Assembly: GCA_934436245.1 (NCBI GenBank) | Contig: CAKSAM010000001.1 | Coordinates: 62,001-126,000 of the forward strand | Source of the DNA: an uncultured Acetatifactor sp. | GTDB lineage: Bacteria; Bacillota; Clostridia; Lachnospirales; Lachnospiraceae | Direction: 5' to 3' | DNA length: 64,000 bases | Part shown: positions 44,304 through 56,487 of the stretch, piece by piece | Position numbering within the stretch: position 1 is the stretch's first letter | Layout: each line of letters begins with the position of its first letter | Notes under the pieces: model-generated | Database searches by the model: none | What the model was told of the DNA's origin: nothing | What the model saw: only the letters and a program-made list of their open reading frames with translations | Program-made: the position numbers and the translations under genes

Positions 44304-44484
44304 ATGCTTCTCCTTACTTCCTTGCGATCAATGCGTTATCTTATATTTTCGCATTTTTACTGTTAAAATGCAACTGTTGGTTATTTTGCACAAATTTCAT
44401 TTTCGGGAAAACAGCCAATTTCCGCATGGCATATTTCGTTACTTATTTTCCGAATCTAAAGTATCTATTCCCAGCATTGTATTT

Positions 44485-44490
44485 TATAAT
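44485..44490 (+). promoter_or_regulatory. -10 box of the toxin-like locus
   Basis: TATAAT at 44485-44490; no good -35 is evident. A start near 44497 would place the left arm of the long-range inverted repeat exactly at the transcript's 5' end. Confidence 0.45.
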
Positions 44491-44582
44491 AATAGTGGAG
44501 TGTTACCAAAACGGTAAGCGGTTCACCTTTCGCCAAAATGATGACATTTTGAGAGCTTCCAGTATTATTGGAGGTGATACAG

Positions 44583-44609
44583 ATGGGAAATCTATTGAAA
44601 GGTACATAA
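44583..44609 (+). CDS. 8-aa leader peptide coupled to the small membrane peptide
   Basis: ATG 44583 follows a strong GGAGGTGAT at five bases and encodes Met-Gly-Asn-Leu-Leu-Lys-Gly-Thr, then TAA. The next ATG (44611) begins one base after the stop codon, so translation of the membrane peptide may be coupled to this leader, as in mok/hok. Confidence 0.5.
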   Translation: MGNLLKGT

Positions 44610-44610
44610 G

Positions 44611-44742
44611 ATGCTGGGAACAGTGGTAGGCATTGTCGGTATTGTTGTTACGATCATCAGTATCATCGTAACGCTTATCAGTATCGTACAGACTGCTCAG
44701 AAACATAAACATCAAAAAAGCAACCGCCCGACCAAGGATTGA
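44611..44742 (+). CDS. 43-aa hydrophobic membrane peptide, type I toxin-like
   Basis: ATG 44611 to TGA 44742. The N-terminal 28 residues are one Val/Ile-rich helix ('VVGIVGIVVTIISIIVTLIS'), followed by a basic tail with several Lys and His residues ('QKHKHQKSNRPTKD'). This layout is usual for type I toxins of Firmicutes. Its own ribosome site is weak (AAAGG), but a well-translated leader ends one base upstream. The last codons form the left arm of the terminator. No family is identified, and an antisense RNA could not be placed. Confidence 0.6.
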   Translation: MLGTVVGIVGIVVTIISIIVTLISIVQTAQKHKHQKSNRPTKD

Positions 44743-44756
44743 GTTGCTTTTTTGAT
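44711..44756. terminator. Bidirectional terminator over the 3' end of the small peptide gene
   Basis: ATCAAAAAAGCAAC (44711-44724) and GTTGCTTTTTTGAT (44743-44756) are perfect 14-base complements around 18 bases. A-run and T-run allow termination in both directions, including of any antisense RNA. Confidence 0.85.
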
Positions 44757-44888
44757 AAGTAACCATTAACTTAGGTGAACCGTTGCTGTACGGTAGCACT
44801 CTTTTCTTTTATTAGCTTAACACTCTCTTTTGATTTCGTCAATAAAATTCACCATTTACATAAAATTGTGCCCAAATTGTACCCGGGC

Positions 44889-44916
44889 TTGACTTTTTCC
44901 GGAATACTGGTATACT
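44889..44916 (+). promoter_or_regulatory. Promoter of queT
   Basis: TTGACT (44889-44894), a 16-bp spacer and TATACT (44911-44916), giving a leader of about 90 bases that contains the preQ1 element. Confidence 0.65.
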
Positions 44917-44962
44917 GGTAAGGCTGAAACGCCCTGAAATCAAGGCTTTTCGGAAATCCATT

Positions 44963-45005
44963 CGTGTGTTCGAGACCTTCCACACGTAAAACAAAACTAA
45001 AGGAG
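44963..45005 (+). ncRNA. PreQ1-I riboswitch
   Basis: GTGTG (44964-44968) pairs with CACAC (44982-44986 region), closing a loop with TTC...ACC..CC. An A-rich tail ACAAAACTAAAGG runs into the ribosome site eight bases before the queT start. This matches the short preQ1-I layout (UUC, AC, CC, then AAAACUA). The usual UAG/CUA pseudoknot is not obvious; CCTT in the loop could instead pair with AAGG of the ribosome site. Binding would switch off translation. Confidence 0.72.
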
Positions 45006-45012
45006 AAAACAA

Positions 45013-45507
45013 ATGAACAAGAAAGTACTGTACCTCGTACACGGAGCGGTGATCGCTGCTCTCTATGTTGTGCTGACCATGTTGGCCAACGCTCTGGGAC
45101 TGGCAAATTATGCCATTCAGGTCCGCTTCTCGGAAGCCCTGACGATTCTTCCCGTATTTACCCCTGCTGCCATACCGGGACTTTTCCTGGGATGTATCAT
45201 CAGCAATACCATGACCGGCTGTATGCTGCCAGACATTATCTTCGGCAGCCTGGCAACGCTGATCGGTGCTTTCGGTACTTATCTGCTGCGTGATAAGAAC
45301 AAATGGCTGGCTCCCCTGCCTCCCATCATTGCCAACACCATTATCGTTCCTTTCGTGCTGGCATATGTCTACCACTTGGAGGGCGGCATTCCTTACTTCA
45401 TGCTGACTGTGGGAATCGGTGAGATCATTTCCTGCGGCATCCTCGGCATACTGTTGCGTACTGTGTTACAGAAATACCGCAAATACATTTTTGACGTACA
45501 GAAATAA
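45013..45507 (+). CDS. queT: QueT-type queuosine-precursor transporter
   Basis: A 164-aa integral membrane protein of the QueT family, the substrate-binding S component of ECF transporters. Helices include 'VIAALYVVLTMLANALG' and 'LPVFTPAAIPGLFLGCIISN'. 'YAIQVRFSEALTILP' is the usual family region. It imports preQ1 or a related queuosine precursor with a shared energy-coupling module encoded elsewhere. The preQ1-I leader supports the assignment. The start follows AAGGAG. Confidence 0.94.
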   Translation: MNKKVLYLVHGAVIAALYVVLTMLANALGLANYAIQVRFSEALTILPVFTPAAIPGLFLGCIISNTMTGCMLPDIIFGSLATLIGAFGTYLLRDKNKWLAPLPPIIANTIIVPFVLAYVYHLEGGIPYFMLTVGIGEIISCGILGILLRTVLQKYRKYIFDVQK

Positions 45508-45508
45508 G

Positions 45509-45626
45509 TTATGATGCCAGTGGCACATGTCTAGCACAGACCGAAGCGGAGCGGAGAAGTGGGAGTGCGTAGCACGGAGCAATCCGCAGGCATCAAAGTC
45601 GGGGGCTTTTGCCCCCGACATCATAA
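45509..45626. repeat. Nested inverted-repeat element with terminator after queT
   Basis: TTATGATG (45509-45516) pairs with CATCATAA around 45619-45626; inside, GATGCC (45513-45518) pairs with GGCATC (45589-45594). Next to the right end is a strong hairpin GTCGGGGGC/GCCCCCGAC with a TTTT loop (45598-45619). The whole lies between convergent genes, so it probably ends both transcripts. The nested layout suggests a repeated genomic element. Confidence 0.6.
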
Positions 45627-45631
45627 GCTAT

Positions 45632-48163
45632 TTAATTCTCCGTCTTCATATAAGTGATGAAATGATTACCGTTCTCTGTAAACCACGCTGTGGCATCATT
45701 CATTCCCTTTTTATACAGCTTTCCGGTGGAAGGCTCCATAATAACCACATTGAATTCATTAAACCCGGTCACCAGTACCGCCTCGCCGTTGTCTAAGATC
45801 GCCAGTACCGGAATGTCCTGATTCACATAATACAGCACCGCATCCAGACTGCATCCGCTCAGATCCATCACCTGTACGCCCGTCATATTTTCCGACAAAA
45901 TTTCAATAGCTGTCTTACCCTGCGCCAGATCATACTCCGTGTTACGGGTGATTCCGGCATGTCTGAGAATATTGTCCAGGCATACGGTCAAGCTGTTTTT
46001 CTGCTCTGTAACACTTTCTTCCTTGATGGCCATGATCTGGTTGCGGCTGACGCGGCTGCCCTTCAACCATACAGTAATACCGCGGTCGTTGGTAACAATG
46101 CCGGAAGCATCATAGGCTTCCTTCACCGCCTTACCCGGTGCACTGTAGATTCCCTGCACCCCATATGCATTGTATACATAGTATCTGGGCACCTCGCTCA
46201 CAGCATCCAGCTCCAGCTCTCTTCCGCCTTCAAATACGACCTCCTTGGGATTCAGCACCTTGATCGTCTTCGTATCAATGGTGGATTTCGTCTGGATCTG
46301 CACATAACGCTCATAAATATCAATATCCGCAGTCACGACCTTATTCTGTCCCGGCTCTTCTTCCACATTGTTCATGATCTGATCATCCATGATCTCCTGA
46401 TAACTGCCGTTCCCCGATTGCTGTATTCTGGACAGGGTGATCTGATTCCCCTCTATGGTACATCCTACGATATAGATACCATCCTGCCCGTATTCCTTCA
46501 GATTCGCTCCGGAGGAATTACTGATACAGACTTTATACATGGGATAAAATATCTGTCCGGAATTCTCCGTCCGGATATCGCTCTCCCTGGCCACGCCATA
46601 GATGATATCCTCTCCCATGAATCCCAGTGGCCGGATTGCTTCTCCTTCCTCCGCCCGGATCACGGTCTGTTCTCCGGTGTTCAGATTCCGCACATTCAAC
46701 TGGTTACTGTGGTTGATGTCATCTCCTTCCTGCCATACGATGATCTCGTGGTTTTCCGATACCTGAAGGCTGTCATCCTGCCTGATGCTTACCAGCTGCT
46801 CTGCAGTTCGGTTCTCCAGATCCACATCATAGACACCGTTTTCCAGGAAAAAGTATAGGTGCTGCTGCCTGTTCCGGTACAGCAGCTGCTCCATTTCATC
46901 CTTCAGCACAGCATAGCTCTTGGAATACGGGATATAAGCTTCTTCCTCTATAGTATTCAGAGAATTATCGTAGCTGATAATCTGGATACCGGTCTCTCCT
47001 TCATGTCTTCCCCGGTTCATGTATCCGTATACGGCAAATTTCACATTGCCGCCCTCGTCCACATCCAGAATTTTGATGCCATGGTGGTCATATAGGGTAC
47101 GCCGGTCTGCATTGTCTTTGTCATAAAAAGAGAAGATCACCGTCAATCCGTTGGTAGCCGCATTATAGCTGAGCAGCTGTCCCATATCGGAAAATACTAC
47201 GGTATTGCCATCCGTACTTTCCATCATATCCACATTTTCATCCGTGATTCCAAGAAGGATCTTGTCATTGGCATACATTCTCCCGGTATCCGGAATCTGT
47301 GTCATGGTGCGTTCATAATCCAACAGGTACATTCTCTCTGAAGTGTATCTGATTCTGTAATATTCCCCAACATTATAATATGTCTTATTTTTCCCCTCTC
47401 CGGTAGATACCACGAAATCCATCAGCAGCGATGCCACATTGCCGTTGACCTGCACCAGCTGTATAGATGCTGCACCCTCCTGAACCGGCTCCAGACTGCC
47501 CCAGGTGATCTGCTGGAAGCTGCTGTGTATGTTTACCTTATGGAAAGTGCCGTTATCCGTCAGCTTGGAATTGGGCTCCAGATATTTCGTCAGTTCTTTC
47601 GCTGCTTCCTTGTCATACAGTTTCCCGTGGAAATCCGTGGCAAATTCCAGGATTTCTGCAATATGCGCATCGTCATTCCACAAAACAGTCGTATAATAGT
47701 ATACCTTCTGCTCTCCTTCCAGTTCCAGTACAAGTGTCAGACTGTATTGCGTATTGGTATCAATCAGATCCTTCAATGCCATGGTAACGGAAAAACTTTT
47801 CCCGTCTGCCTTCCATCCGGTGACTTCACTGTTCTCGATCAGACGACTGCCGTCAATGCTGCGCACCTCCACTGAAATGCCCGTGACTTCTCTCCCAAAG
47901 GTCTCCACGATGAAATCCGCCTGCCGGCCTTCTCCCAACAGAGTGACACTGTCCTTCTGGTAAGCCACATCCATCTCCACGGTACTGCCGTGCAGTTCGT
48001 TACAGGCCACACCGCCGCTTTCCATAGTGATCATGGGCAGGGTGGCCGGAGCCATCTCCATGGTCATATTATTATGTCCCTGATTCATAATGCTGCCGAT
48101 GATCAGTGTTGATGCAAAAAATACAACAACACATACGGCAATTCTGATGATCGTTTTCTTCAT
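45632..48163 (-). CDS. Secreted or membrane-anchored protein with C-terminal C39-like domain
   Basis: An 843-aa protein. Residues about 7-27 are a signal anchor ('IIRIAVCVVVFFASTLIIGS'). The large middle part is beta-rich, with features like a propeller sensor ('VVFSDMGQLLSYNAATNGL'). The last 140 residues look like a papain-like C39 domain: 'VCLDNILRHAGITRN', 'DLSGCSLDAVLYYVNQDIPV' and 'GEAVLVTGFNEFNVVIMEPS'. The position normally held by the catalytic His (GHxVxVxGY) is occupied by Glu-Ala, so proteolysis is unlikely. Cotranscribed with the methyltransferase gene 33 bases upstream. Function unknown. Confidence 0.75.
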   Translation of the reverse strand: MKKTIIRIAVCVVVFFASTLIIGSIMNQGHNNMTMEMAPATLPMITMESGGVACNELHGSTVEMDVAYQKDSVTLLGEGRQADFIVETFGREVTGISVEVRSIDGSRLIENSEVTGWKADGKSFSVTMALKDLIDTNTQYSLTLVLELEGEQKVYYYTTVLWNDDAHIAEILEFATDFHGKLYDKEAAKELTKYLEPNSKLTDNGTFHKVNIHSSFQQITWGSLEPVQEGAASIQLVQVNGNVASLLMDFVVSTGEGKNKTYYNVGEYYRIRYTSERMYLLDYERTMTQIPDTGRMYANDKILLGITDENVDMMESTDGNTVVFSDMGQLLSYNAATNGLTVIFSFYDKDNADRRTLYDHHGIKILDVDEGGNVKFAVYGYMNRGRHEGETGIQIISYDNSLNTIEEEAYIPYSKSYAVLKDEMEQLLYRNRQQHLYFFLENGVYDVDLENRTAEQLVSIRQDDSLQVSENHEIIVWQEGDDINHSNQLNVRNLNTGEQTVIRAEEGEAIRPLGFMGEDIIYGVARESDIRTENSGQIFYPMYKVCISNSSGANLKEYGQDGIYIVGCTIEGNQITLSRIQQSGNGSYQEIMDDQIMNNVEEEPGQNKVVTADIDIYERYVQIQTKSTIDTKTIKVLNPKEVVFEGGRELELDAVSEVPRYYVYNAYGVQGIYSAPGKAVKEAYDASGIVTNDRGITVWLKGSRVSRNQIMAIKEESVTEQKNSLTVCLDNILRHAGITRNTEYDLAQGKTAIEILSENMTGVQVMDLSGCSLDAVLYYVNQDIPVLAILDNGEAVLVTGFNEFNVVIMEPSTGKLYKKGMNDATAWFTENGNHFITYMKTEN

Positions 48164-48196
48164 GCTCTTTCTTACGGGTCATTTCCCGCCTTCTAT

Positions 48197-49396
48197 CTAT
48201 TTATTTTGCAACAGCTTTTCCAATGTCGGTGCTACATGCAAAAGCTCCGTCACAGAACTGATATCACTCTTTTTCGATATACCGGAACCACTTTTAGGGC
48301 GCATGCCGTTCTTTTTCACTGCCCTGATCAGCAGGTTCTTCGGTGTATGTTCCATATCAATAAATTCCAGGATCTGTGTCTCATAGCCCTGCTGTTCCAA
48401 CAGATCTGCTCTCAGGGCATCTGTTAATAGTGCCGCCATGCGTTCCTTGATAATACCGTATTTCAGCACAGGTTTCAAAGAATCACACTGCATCTGCCGG
48501 TTCAGTTCGTGCTGACAACAAGGAACCGCCAGAATCACACTGGCCCCCCATTTTACTGCCTTGTCCAAAGCGTAATCCGTTGCCAGGTCACAGGCGTGCA
48601 GAGTCACCACCATATCAGCCACATCCGTGCCCTCATAGGTGCTGATATCTCCCCTTTCGAACTTCAATCTGTCATAGCCCAGCTTCTCCGCCAACTCATT
48701 ACAATGCCGGATCACATCCGTCTTCAGATCCAGTCCGGTCACCTGGATATCTCTATGCTGCAGTTCGTGCAAATAGTAGTACATGGCAAAAGTAAGATAC
48801 GATTTTCCACAGCCAAAGTCGATGATACGGATTGTCCGATCCATCGGCAGTTCGTCGATGACATCCTCAATAAATTCCAGATAACGGTTGATCTGGCGGA
48901 ATTTATCGAATCGGGCTTTCGTGATCCTGCCGTCCGGGGTCTGTACCCCCAGTCCCACCAGAAAATCCACTGGCCTGCCTTCTTCTAAAATATAATGCTT
49001 GGTGCGGTTGTGAGCCAGTACCTGCAGTTCTTCCTGTTCGGAAGCTGCTGTTCCTTCCGTCTGCGGTACCTTGCCACTGTTTTTCACCTTCAGTGTCAGC
49101 CTGCCCTTTTTGCTGACCAGTGCGGTGCCCTGCAGGGTTTTCGCTGTGAATTCTCCCTGTCGGAACTGCTCCTGTAATGCGGTGCAGATCCGGTCTGTCA
49201 ACTGCTCTGCTGTAAAATTCTCATGAAACACCTGTGTTCCTCTGTAAGCAGTCTCCTGGAACAACAGCTCCTCACGGATCAGCACCGGGCGGATCTTCAC
49301 TTTCTGGATCTGTTCCGGATGACGACTGTTGCTCAGGATGATCTGAAGCAGATCTTTATTCAAAATTTTCTGTAAAAGTATTTTCAGTTCTTGCAT
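48197..49396 (-). CDS. SAM-dependent methyltransferase, METTL25/RRNAD1-like
   Basis: A 399-aa protein. The C-terminal half is a Rossmann methyltransferase: 'IRIIDFGCGKSYLTFAMYYY' (motif I), 'VTGLDLKTDVIRHCNELAEK', 'FERGDISTYEG', and 'MVVTLHACDLATDYALDKAV' followed by 'VPCCQHELN'. The His-Ala-Cys and Cys-Cys-Gln-His pattern is typical of Methyltransf_32 proteins thought to modify RNA. The N-terminal 150 residues may bind the substrate. Substrate unknown. Confidence 0.88.
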   Translation of the reverse strand: MQELKILLQKILNKDLLQIILSNSRHPEQIQKVKIRPVLIREELLFQETAYRGTQVFHENFTAEQLTDRICTALQEQFRQGEFTAKTLQGTALVSKKGRLTLKVKNSGKVPQTEGTAASEQEELQVLAHNRTKHYILEEGRPVDFLVGLGVQTPDGRITKARFDKFRQINRYLEFIEDVIDELPMDRTIRIIDFGCGKSYLTFAMYYYLHELQHRDIQVTGLDLKTDVIRHCNELAEKLGYDRLKFERGDISTYEGTDVADMVVTLHACDLATDYALDKAVKWGASVILAVPCCQHELNRQMQCDSLKPVLKYGIIKERMAALLTDALRADLLEQQGYETQILEFIDMEHTPKNLLIRAVKKNGMRPKSGSGISKKSDISSVTELLHVAPTLEKLLQNK

Positions 49397-49501
49397 ATTT
49401 TATCCTGTTTTAACTATTCATCTCCCTATCCAAAAGCCTTCTCTGGGAGGGAATTCTAATGTCACTATTTATATTTTAATAACTTTCTCTGGTTTGCACA
49501 A

Positions 49502-49846
49502 CTATAAAATTATAAAAGCACCCCGTCGTCCGCCGTGTCTCCTTTTGTAGATCTCATCACACACCAGAACATGGATTAGATCCTTTGATACCTTCTCTGA
49601 TTCCTGCTCCAAAATCGTACTGATGGTACCGGCTACACGGTGCAGACTTAAGCGATCTGGATATTCATCATAGATCATGCTTCCCTCATAGTCGTATTTG
49701 TCCAATATTTCTGCGATTCTGCGCTGACAGCGTCTTACCTCTCCGGGATAGGTCTGCTGTAAATATTCCAGATCATTTAAGAGTTCATTCTCATCCATTT
49801 TCCCCGGATATCCCGGTAGTGTCATAAAAAAAGGCCTTGATACCAT
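49502..49846 (-). CDS. 114-aa uncharacterised conserved-looking protein
   Basis: The product has the central region 'LLNDLEYLQQTYPGEVRRCQ' followed by 'DKYDYEGSMIYDEYPDRLSL', a pattern I recall from small Lachnospiraceae hypothetical proteins. It is mostly helical and charged, with a hydrophobic N-terminal tail 'PFFMTLPGYPG'. Start ATG 49846 has a weak GAGG site; ATG 49798, after GGGGA, is an alternative giving 98 aa. It lies 62 bases after the atpC terminator. Function unknown. Confidence 0.7.
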   Translation of the reverse strand: MVSRPFFMTLPGYPGKMDENELLNDLEYLQQTYPGEVRRCQRRIAEILDKYDYEGSMIYDEYPDRLSLHRVAGTISTILEQESEKVSKDLIHVLVCDEIYKRRHGGRRGAFIIL

Positions 49847-49907
49847 ACTTTTTGTGCCTCATGCTTTTTTATAGCATATGCATTTATTTCCTTTAAAGTG
49901 AAAAAAT

Positions 49908-49934
49908 AGGTGCTGCGAATTTATCGCAGCACCT
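49908..49934 (-). terminator. Terminator of the ATP synthase operon
   Basis: AGGTGCTGCG (49908-49917) and CGCAGCACCT (49925-49934) form a perfect 10-bp stem. On the minus strand it is followed by ATTTTTTC. The atpC stop codon is in the loop. Confidence 0.9.
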
Positions 49935-50322
49935 GAATTCTTGCCATTGCTCTCTGCAATGCTGTCTCTGCCCTGGCAATATCCGTCTCCGGCGTCTTGC
50001 TGCGCAGTCTTTCTTCCGCACGGTGCAGCGCTGCTTCCGCACGGTTCTCATCGATCTCATTCGGCCACTCGACGATCTCTGCCAGAATGGTAATTCCTTC
50101 GGGAAGGATCTCGGCGAATCCGGAATGCAATGCTGCTTCCTTCTCTCCGTCCTTCTCCGTGATATGCAGAATCCCGGGCTTCACGATCACCGTCAGGGGG
50201 ATGTGGCCCGGAAGGACACCGATCTGTCCTTCCGTAGTATTGAATTCTACCATATCCACAGTTCCCTCATAAAATACTCTTTCCGGGGTTATGATACGAA
50301 GTGTGAATTCTTTATCTGCCAT
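49921..50322 (-). CDS. atpC: ATP synthase F1 epsilon subunit
   Basis: A 133-aa protein. The N-terminal beta-sandwich has 'IITPERVFYEGTVDMVEFNT' and 'GQIGVLPGHIPL'; the C-terminal two-helix part has 'AEAALHRAEERLRSK'. It belongs to the central stalk and can inhibit ATP hydrolysis. It is last in the operon and its stop codon is inside the terminator hairpin. Confidence 0.95.
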   Translation of the reverse strand: MADKEFTLRIITPERVFYEGTVDMVEFNTTEGQIGVLPGHIPLTVIVKPGILHITEKDGEKEAALHSGFAEILPEGITILAEIVEWPNEIDENRAEAALHRAEERLRSKTPETDIARAETALQRAMARIQVLR

Positions 50323-50342
50323 ATCTGTACTCCCCTCTCATG

Positions 50343-51773
<1,431 letters not shown>

Positions 51774-51860
51774 TTACCGTATTGTACTCCAATAACAGGA
51801 TTTGCATATTCCGTGGAATAAAGCAAAACCTACATGTGCACAATCACAAAATAAAAATCG

Positions 51861-52721
51861 TCATAGCGCCTCTGCGCCTGCAATGATCTCTGTAAGCTCC
51901 TGGGTAATGCTTCCCTGTCTTGCGCGGTTGTACTTCAGTGACAGATCACTGATCATATCCTCCGCATTGCTGGTGGCATTATCCATAGCCTGCATACGGG
52001 CACCGTTCTCACTGGCTGCCGCTTCCATCAGCGCACCATAGATCAGACTGGAAATATATTTCGGTATGATCATATCCAGCGCTTCCACATCTTCCGGTTC
52101 AAAATTCATCAGTGCGTCAGCACCCTCTGTGGGGGCTGTCGCCTCTGCATCATACTCCACCGGCAGAAGCTTCAACAGCTTCGGCTCATGGCTCACCGTG
52201 TTCTTGAAGTGTGTATATGCCAGATAGATCTCGCCGATCTCTCCAGCTGCAAATGATGTCAGCAGTTTGTCAGACAGAAGCATTGCTTCGGCATATGCAG
52301 GCTCTTCGATGACCTCCGGATAGGACTCCTTCACGGTATATCCTTTTCTCTCCAGGATCTCCCGGCCCTTATTACCGATGGCATAGACCACAATGTCCTC
52401 TGCCTTCCAGTCTTCCTGTCCGGTGATCAGCTTGGTCACATTGGAGTTGTAACCGCCTGCCAGACCTCGGTTGGAGGTGATGACAATGACCGCCTTTTTC
52501 GGGGAAGCCCCCGGAACGAGATACTTATGTTCCAGATGGCCTACCCTGGACAGGATATTATTTACGGTATCATACATACAGTCAAAATACGTCTGAGAAC
52601 GTTCTGCACCTGCTCTGGCTCTCTGAAGCTTTACCGTAGATACCAGCTTCATGGCCTTGGTGATCTGCTGTGTGCCCTGAATGCTGGTCTTACGGCGCTT
52701 GATATCACGCATTGATGCCAT
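51861..52721 (-). CDS. atpG: ATP synthase F1 gamma subunit
   Basis: A 286-aa rotor shaft. Conserved ends are present: 'MRDIKRRKTSIQGTQQITKA' with 'MKLVSTVKLQRAR' at the N-terminus and 'NATSNAEDMISDLSLKYNRA' with 'RQGSITQELTEIIAGAEAL' at the C-terminus. The start follows GAGAGG. Confidence 0.96.
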   Translation of the reverse strand: MASMRDIKRRKTSIQGTQQITKAMKLVSTVKLQRARAGAERSQTYFDCMYDTVNNILSRVGHLEHKYLVPGASPKKAVIVITSNRGLAGGYNSNVTKLITGQEDWKAEDIVVYAIGNKGREILERKGYTVKESYPEVIEEPAYAEAMLLSDKLLTSFAAGEIGEIYLAYTHFKNTVSHEPKLLKLLPVEYDAEATAPTEGADALMNFEPEDVEALDMIIPKYISSLIYGALMEAAASENGARMQAMDNATSNAEDMISDLSLKYNRARQGSITQELTEIIAGAEAL

Positions 52722-52760
52722 AGTTACCTCTCATTCTGCCGTTTCTTACGGCCGACACAC

Positions 52761-54833
<2,073 letters not shown>

Positions 54834-54846
<13 letters not shown>

Positions 54847-55382
54847 GTATCCTCACCCATTTCCTTCAGCGTCTCTTCGATCAGGCTGCTCTGTCTGGCG
54901 GTGTCCATAGAAGCGCCTACCAGCTTACCTGCCATGACAGATGCCACGGATACGATCTCCTGCTTGATCTCGTCGGACATTTTCTGCTTTTCCAGTCTGG
55001 CTTCTTCCTGTGCTCTGTCCAGGATTCTGGCTGCCTCTTCCTTGGCCTGTGCGACGATACGCTCCTCATTCTGGAGAGCACGTCTTCTGGCATCACTTAA
55101 GATGTCCTCTGCCTCTTTGTCGATGTCTTTCAGCTTCGCCTCATACTGTGCCTTCAGTTCTGCGGCCTTTTCCTGATTGTCCTTGGCTTCTTCCAGTTCT
55201 CCCCTGATCTTTTCTTTACGATCATTTAAGAACTTTCTGGCCGGATTGAACAGGAAATAGCTGAGCGCCAGGAACAATACAAAGATGGCAATGATCATCA
55301 GGCAGGAGTCTGCCAGCAGCTGCCAGTCCAGGTCAAACAGTCTTGACATGGTCTCGCCTTCTGTTAATAGTATCATTTTCAT
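54834..55382 (-). CDS. atpF: ATP synthase F0 b subunit
   Basis: A 182-aa peripheral-stalk protein with one N-terminal membrane helix ('LMIIAIFVLFLALSYFLF') and a long charged coiled coil containing 'FLNDRKEKIRGELEEAKDNQ'. ATG 55382 is placed about six bases after AAAGGA; an ATG two codons upstream touches that site. Confidence 0.93.
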
Positions 55383-55401
55383 CCGCATTCCTTTCGTTTA
55401 A

Positions 55402-55707
<306 letters not shown>

Positions 55708-55731
55708 TCACAGAGCTGTAAGCTTACAGCT

Positions 55732-56463
55732 TTAAGCATCTCCTCTTGCATTGGCAATGTAAGTCATGGTCAGCATACAGAATACGTATGTCTGGATGGC
55801 TCCGGAGAACAGGTCAAAATATACATGCAGTGCTGCAGGCCATGCCGTAGCGATCACGCCCAGCAATCCATAGATCAGTGCCATCATTACGGTTCCGGAC
55901 AATACGTTTGCAAACAGACGCAAAGACAACGAAATCGGTACGGCGATCTCACTGATCAGGTTGATCGGCATCCAGATCGGCAGCCAGGGCGGCAGAGGGG
56001 AACACATACCCTCCCAGATTTCCTTTGGTTTCTGATATTTGAACTGATTGTAATGGATCAGTATAAAAGTCAGAACACCCAGGGGCAATGTCACGCCGTA
56101 GTCCGCTGTGGGGGGACGAAGTCCCAGCAGACCGGAAATATTACTCACCAGAATGAAGATGAAGATCGTTCCGATGTAGTTATAGAATTTCGGTGCCGCC
56201 TTGCCCATGGGAGTATCCACCATGGCATCCAGCTTCTCCACGATCAGCTCCACCACATTCTGAAGACCTTCCGGCACTTCTCTGGCTTTGGCCATACAGC
56301 GGTTGGCAGCAATGGCAAAACCAATGATAAGCAACATGACGATCAACACACACACATGTGTGGTCGTTATCCATACCTCATGGCCGAAAAAGGAATACTT
56401 AAACACACCATGTATCATAAAATCGATATTATCGGCACCGGATAACAGAATTCCATGCTCCAT
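55732..56463 (-). CDS. atpB: ATP synthase F0 a subunit
   Basis: A 243-aa membrane protein. The essential Arg is in 'ISLSLRLFANVLSGTVMMAL'. 'GLQNVVELIVEKLDAMVDTP' and 'NISGLLGLRPPTADYGVTLP' are typical of clostridial AtpB. It forms the ion channel with the c-ring. Confidence 0.96.
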   Translation of the reverse strand: MEHGILLSGADNIDFMIHGVFKYSFFGHEVWITTTHVCVLIVMLLIIGFAIAANRCMAKAREVPEGLQNVVELIVEKLDAMVDTPMGKAAPKFYNYIGTIFIFILVSNISGLLGLRPPTADYGVTLPLGVLTFILIHYNQFKYQKPKEIWEGMCSPLPPWLPIWMPINLISEIAVPISLSLRLFANVLSGTVMMALIYGLLGVIATAWPAALHVYFDLFSGAIQTYVFCMLTMTYIANARGDA

Positions 56464-56487
56464 TGTTTCACCTCCTTATTATTTATT

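Larger units (their letters stand above)
44498..44801 (+). other. Candidate type I toxin-like locus with pairing transcript ends
   Basis: The 5' part has GAGTGTTACC (44498-44507) and GGTTCACCT (44520-44528). The 3' part has AGGTGAACC (44773-44781) and GGTAGCACTC (44792-44801), in the order needed to pair, and a T-rich tract follows. Between them are a leader peptide, a 43-aa hydrophobic peptide and a strong terminator. Such 5'-3' closure is known for type I toxin mRNAs. The same arms could also be ends of a small mobile cassette. Confidence 0.55.

Noticed and set aside
44503..44799. 98-codon minus-strand frame opposite the toxin-like locus
   Set aside because: No ribosome site, and it runs through the terminator and both pairing arms; the plus-strand peptides explain the region better.
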